Shown: positions 4,897-5,714 of the stretch, in pieces
How positions within the stretch are numbered: position 1 is the first letter of the stretch
Layout of the letters: every line of letters begins with the position of its first letter
Assembly: GCA_003551455.1 (NCBI GenBank)
Contig: PUMR01000072.1
Location: 1-5,714, forward strand
DNA length: 5,714 nt
Direction of reading: 5' to 3'
Origin: Mollicutes bacterium
GTDB taxonomy: Bacteria; Bacillota_I; Bacilli_A; Izemoplasmatales; Izemoplasmataceae
Translations under genes and position numbers: made by a program
Notes under the pieces: generated by a model
Databases searched by the model: none
Told to the model about the DNA's origin: nothing
What the model saw: the letters and a program-made list of their open reading frames with translations, nothing else

Positions 4897-5714
4897 CTAT
4901 CTGCCATGGTCGAAAGGCTCTTCGGATTTGAGAATGGCATAGATGGTGTGAACCATGTTCTTCGCAGCGGCGAAGACTGCCGTGTAGTGATGTTTCCCCT
5001 GGGCGAGCTTGGCTTCGTATTTGGCCCGGAATTTGTTGTCTCTCGCTTTGCCGACACAGGCGACCCTGGCGGCCATAAAAATCGCCGAACGCAAGTATTT
5101 GGAGCCCCGTTTGGAAAGCCTTGTGCGCGTGGCGCGGAACTTTCCGGACTCATAGATCGTCGCGTCGATGCCGGCATAGGCCACGAGTTTGGACTTGTGC
5201 GCGAAGCGGTGGACATCCCCGATCTCGGCGAGGATGATGGCCCCGGTCACACTCCCCACGCCCGGGATGGAAGTGATGTGGGGGAAGTCTGTCATCACTT
5301 CCCGCAATTCTCTCTTGACGGTATCGAGTTGGGCTTGGTAGTGTTCCAAATCTTCAACGGCGAAGCGGACGAGATGGGCTCCCAACGCATCGCTGCGTCC
5401 GACAGAATCCTTGGCCAGTTGGCGGAGATGCCGGGCGGCTCGCATCCTGTCTCCCTGCACCCGGATGATCCGAGCGAGGGTGGTGACGTGCATCCTGCCG
5501 ATCCTCTCCGGGGTCGGATAGGATTTGAAAAGTCGCAGGGCCCAGGCACTCAAGGGGTCGTAGTACCGGGAGAACTCCGGGAAGACCGTCTGGAGAAGCC
5601 GCTTCAGCTCGGTCTTGGTACGGCTGATCTGTGCGCGTTTGCCATGATAGGTCCTAGTGGATGCTTTCAACGCGTCGAGATGGTATAATGATGGTGTATA
5701 GGAATGGAGAGACC
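4897..5714 (-). CDS. IS110-family transposase/recombinase, C-terminal part (5' end outside window)
   Basis: The minus-strand frame is open from the right edge to TAG at 4897-4899, about 272 residues, so the TTG at 5670 is internal and the gene continues outside. Full-length members are usually near 330-450 residues. The missing N-terminal part would hold the RuvC-like DEDD catalytic domain. Visible parts: the tail of that domain (YTPSLYHLDALK onward), a helical linker with a charged coiled stretch (EDLEHYQAQLDTVKREL), then the Transposase_20 domain. That domain has a helix-hairpin-helix-like SIPGVGSVTGAIILAEIG, then LVAYAGIDATIYESGKF and RLSKRGSKYLRSAIFMAA. The Ser in YESGKF (codon at 5146-5148) lies where the family's conserved catalytic serine is expected. 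These enzymes insert using a bridge RNA made from a non-coding end of the element. No frameshift or stop is seen. Confidence 0.93.
   Translation of the reverse strand, partial: SLHSYTPSLYHLDALKASTRTYHGKRAQISRTKTELKRLLQTVFPEFSRYYDPLSAWALRLFKSYPTPERIGRMHVTTLARIIRVQGDRMRAARHLRQLAKDSVGRSDALGAHLVRFAVEDLEHYQAQLDTVKRELREVMTDFPHITSIPGVGSVTGAIILAEIGDVHRFAHKSKLVAYAGIDATIYESGKFRATRTRLSKRGSKYLRSAIFMAARVACVGKARDNKFRAKYEAKLAQGKHHYTAVFAAAKNMVHTIYAILKSEEPFDHGR

Noticed and set aside
4819..5688. Long plus-strand open frame (289 residues) opposite the transposase
   Set aside because: The minus-strand frame gives unmistakable IS110 motifs. The plus frame has no recognisable domain, is Gly/Asp-rich as expected from an antisense reading, and has no good ribosome site.
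5684..5689. Plus-strand TATAAT near the right edge
   Set aside because: It lies within the transposase coding frame, has no good -35 at proper distance, and no plus-strand gene follows in view.

Overview
The window reads as chromosome from a monoderm bacterium of roughly balanced base composition, using the standard code (TGA ends pilM, TGG codes Trp). The clues are a type IV pilus (T4P) assembly block with pilM-pilN-pilO but no pilP or outer-membrane secretin pilQ after it, an MEP-pathway ispG, and a 49-residue zinc-type bL33 of Firmicutes style. A Firmicutes or deep Mollicutes-type lineage (for example Izemoplasma/Acholeplasma relatives) would fit. That placement is inference; no marker here fixes the taxon.

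Layout. Positions 1-408 hold the 3' part of a very acidic pilin-like gene cut by the window edge, closed by a strong hairpin terminator (462-494). A TATAAT box at 530-535 then starts a tight plus-strand operon: prepilin peptidase pilD (552-1307), pilM (1322-2263), pilN (2263-2859) and pilO (2849-3424). The last three genes overlap at their ends and are probably translationally coupled. The operon stops at a two-way terminator (3423-3450) shared with the convergent gene ispG (3441-4493, minus). ispG and rpmG (4607-4756, plus) diverge from a compact control region (about 4494-4606) that holds two promoters and a small dyad. rpmG has its own terminator (4755-4787). The rest is the C-terminal two thirds or so of an IS110-family transposase on the minus strand (4897 to beyond 5714).

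How the genes work together. PilD would cleave and N-methylate the prepilin encoded upstream. PilM (cytoplasmic, actin-like fold), PilN and PilO (single-pass membrane proteins with coiled coils) would form the inner alignment/assembly subcomplex. The motor ATPases (PilB/PilT) and platform protein PilC are not in the window and would be expected upstream. ispG and rpmG are unrelated housekeeping genes.

Main points of interest: a PilM that has lost the nucleotide-binding signatures of its family; a near-identical promoter/ribosome-site layout at pilD and ispG that implies about 10-nt leaders and makes the longest ORF starts wrong; both convergent stop codons lying inside one terminator hairpin; and an IS110 element abutting rpmG whose probable guide-RNA-bearing end lies outside the window. 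I see no clear undescribed system, CRISPR array, tRNA or rRNA.
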